Below the pieces are notes generated by a model. That model was not told the DNA's origin, searched no databases, and saw only the letters and a list, made by a program, of their open reading frames with translations. From NCBI GenBank assembly GCA_016287555.1, contig JAEFAK010000078.1, positions 1 through 7,619 on the forward strand: a DNA stretch of 7,619 bases, written 5' to 3'. The translations under genes and the position numbers were made by a program. Positions 7,168 through 7,619 of this stretch are shown one piece after another; position 1 is the stretch's first letter, and each line of letters opens with the position of its first letter. This stretch comes from Oscillospiraceae bacterium. GTDB taxonomy: Bacteria > Bacillota > Clostridia > Oscillospirales > Oscillospiraceae.

Positions 7168-7196
7168 TTGACAAAGTGCAGGAGCGGGAGTATCAT
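7168..7196 (+). promoter_or_regulatory. Sigma-70-type promoter of the divergent glutamate-synthase-type gene
   Basis: TTGACA (7168-7173) and TATCAT (7191-7196) lie 17 nt apart on the plus strand, with AT-rich sequence just upstream. Transcription would begin near 7203, only about 10 nt before the hairpin that starts at 7214. The -10 has one departure from consensus. It faces away from the minus-strand promoter, with 62 nt between the two -35 boxes. Confidence 0.75.
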
Positions 7197-7211
7197 GCAG
7201 TCAAATGAGCA

Positions 7212-7283
7212 ATGGCGTTCATTATCGCGCGGACATATCCGCGCGGCAATGAACGCCCTTTTTATTTTTCCGAAAGGATCTGA
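7212..7283 (+). other. Possible 23-codon leader ORF across the plus-strand attenuator hairpin
   Basis: An ATG at 7212 opens a 23-codon frame (MAFIIARTYP...FSERI) through the terminator-like hairpin, ending at TGA 7281-7283, 5 nt before the gene's ATG. A second, shorter frame starts at 7205 (MSNGVHYRADISARQ, stop 7250-7252). The predicted transcript start near 7203 leaves no room for a normal ribosome site for either, so translation would have to be leaderless or nearly so. Confidence 0.15.
7214..7269 (+). terminator. Strong terminator-like hairpin in the leader of the glutamate-synthase-type gene (candidate attenuator)
   Basis: GGCGTTCATT (7214-7223) pairs perfectly with AATGAACGCC (7248-7257). 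A three-by-three internal loop (ATC opposite GGC) leads to GCGCGGA (7227-7233) paired with TCCGCGC (7238-7244) around a CATA loop. TTTTTATTTTT follows at 7259-7269. This is a textbook intrinsic terminator on the plus strand only, lying between a good promoter and the ribosome site at 7273. It would stop most transcripts after about 65 nt unless overridden. It is too far from the start of any upstream plus-strand gene to be that gene's terminator. Confidence 0.8.
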
Positions 7284-7288
7284 CGAGC

Positions 7289-7619
7289 ATGATGAGAGAG
7301 GGTCAGGTGCGCATCCCCTCCGGCTGCGCGATCGCCGCCGTAATATCCAGAGACGGGAAGCGGATGACCGGCGAGACGATCACCGACGCCATGAAGCCCA
7401 TGCACGAGCGCTCCAACGGGCTCGGCGGCGGCTTCGCGGGCTACGGCATCTATCCCGAGTACAGGGATTTCTACGCGCTGCATCTCTTCTTCGACAGCCG
7501 CGATACGAGAAAGCAGTGCGAGGCGTTTTTGAAGGAGTATTTCGAGATAGTCCACTCAGAGCGCATACCCACCCGCAAGATACCCGCCATAACGGACGAG
7601 CCCATGATTTGGCGCTTCT
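7289..7619 (+). CDS. Class II glutamine amidotransferase, split glutamate-synthase glutaminase subunit (partial)
   Basis: Only the first 110 codons are in the window; the frame is open to the right edge. The opening matches the stand-alone class II amidotransferase proteins that act as the glutaminase part of split glutamate synthases in clostridia, related anaerobes and archaea. A short leader (MMREGQVRIPSG) precedes Cys13, the presumed N-terminal nucleophile after cleavage (PSGCAIAAV). The conserved block RSNGLGGGFAGYGIYPEY lies at 41-58, and a segment ending ERIPTRKIPAITDEPMIW at 91-108. Such a protein would release ammonia from glutamine for transfer to 2-oxoglutarate by partner subunits, expected downstream. 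The start ATG at 7289 has AAAGGA at 7273-7278; a second ATG at 7292 is possible. Divergence from the glutamine synthetase operon supports a GS-GOGAT role. The related GlxB-like subunit of N-methylglutamate synthase is an alternative that the missing part and neighbours would decide. Confidence 0.85.
   Translation, partial: MMREGQVRIPSGCAIAAVISRDGKRMTGETITDAMKPMHERSNGLGGGFAGYGIYPEYRDFYALHLFFDSRDTRKQCEAFLKEYFEIVHSERIPTRKIPAITDEPMIWRF

Larger units (their letters stand above)
6904..7288. other. Divergent intergenic regulatory region between glutamine synthetase operon and glutamate-synthase-type gene
   Basis: This 385-nt stretch holds no convincing protein gene. From right to left it contains the ribosome site of the plus-strand gene, a strong hairpin with a T-tract (7214-7269) and a plus-strand promoter (7168-7196). 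An AT-rich segment with an inverted repeat (7106-7167), a minus-strand promoter (7105-7077) and a roughly 165-nt structured leader of the glutamine synthetase mRNA follow. Nearly every part can be assigned to a promoter, a hairpin or a ribosome site, which suggests both directions are controlled at initiation and again after initiation. Confidence 0.85.

Noticed and set aside
7100..7200. GlnR/TnrA or NtcA operator sites
   Set aside because: No TGTNAN7TNACA or GTAN8TAC match was found in the promoter region by eye.
6924..7269. ANTAR-type two-hairpin antitermination sites in the leaders
   Set aside because: The tandem hairpins and terminator overlap are reminiscent, but the expected hexaloops with A at position 1 and G at position 4 are not seen: hairpin 1 has GAUGUG, and the terminator-like hairpins have UUCA and CAUA tetraloops.
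7262..7555. A 97-codon minus-strand frame opposite the plus-strand amidotransferase
   Set aside because: It is antisense to a frame with clear family motifs and has no recognisable protein features.
1..7619. Mobile elements, CRISPR arrays, tRNA or rRNA genes
   Set aside because: No transposase, integrase, regularly spaced repeats, cloverleaf or rRNA-like sequence was seen; nearly all bases belong to the five genes and the one intergenic region.

Overview
This window is a compact nitrogen-assimilation locus from a GC-rich bacterium. Most positions are coding, genes are separated by 10-18 nt, promoters look like standard sigma-70 sites, and the genes use AUA for Ile often despite the high GC. 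A type III glutamine synthetase, an ammonium channel carrying its own PII domain, and what appears to be a stand-alone class II amidotransferase glutamate-synthase subunit together suggest an anaerobe of the Clostridia or Synergistota type. That placement is inference; no rRNA or lineage marker is present.

Layout. On the minus strand, reading leftward from about 7080, lies a tight four-gene run: type III glutamine synthetase (6903-4807), ammonium transporter fused to a C-terminal PII domain (4796-3078), glutamine-hydrolysing asparagine synthetase (3064-1481) and glucosamine-6-phosphate synthase (1462 to beyond position 1, truncated by the window edge). On the plus strand, diverging from it, a gene starts at 7289 and runs off the right edge. 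It encodes a class II glutamine amidotransferase of the split glutamate-synthase type.

The 385-nt divergent intergenic region (6904-7288) is the most unusual part. It holds two back-to-back promoters, both with 17-nt spacers, separated by an AT-rich stretch with an inverted repeat. Each promoter is followed by a leader with a terminator-like hairpin just before the gene's ribosome binding site. The glutamine synthetase leader also contains two diverged tandem copies of one hairpin element. Their arms show a compensatory base-pair change, and the first copy can pair with the 3' arm of the second. This looks like an RNA switch or attenuator controlling nitrogen assimilation.

How the genes fit together. 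The channel brings in ammonium under control of its tethered PII domain, glutamine synthetase fixes it into glutamine, and the divergent gene would feed glutamine nitrogen into glutamate. AsnB and GlmS spend the glutamine amide on asparagine and amino sugars. Uptake, fixation and two major glutamine-consuming steps are thus probably on one transcript.
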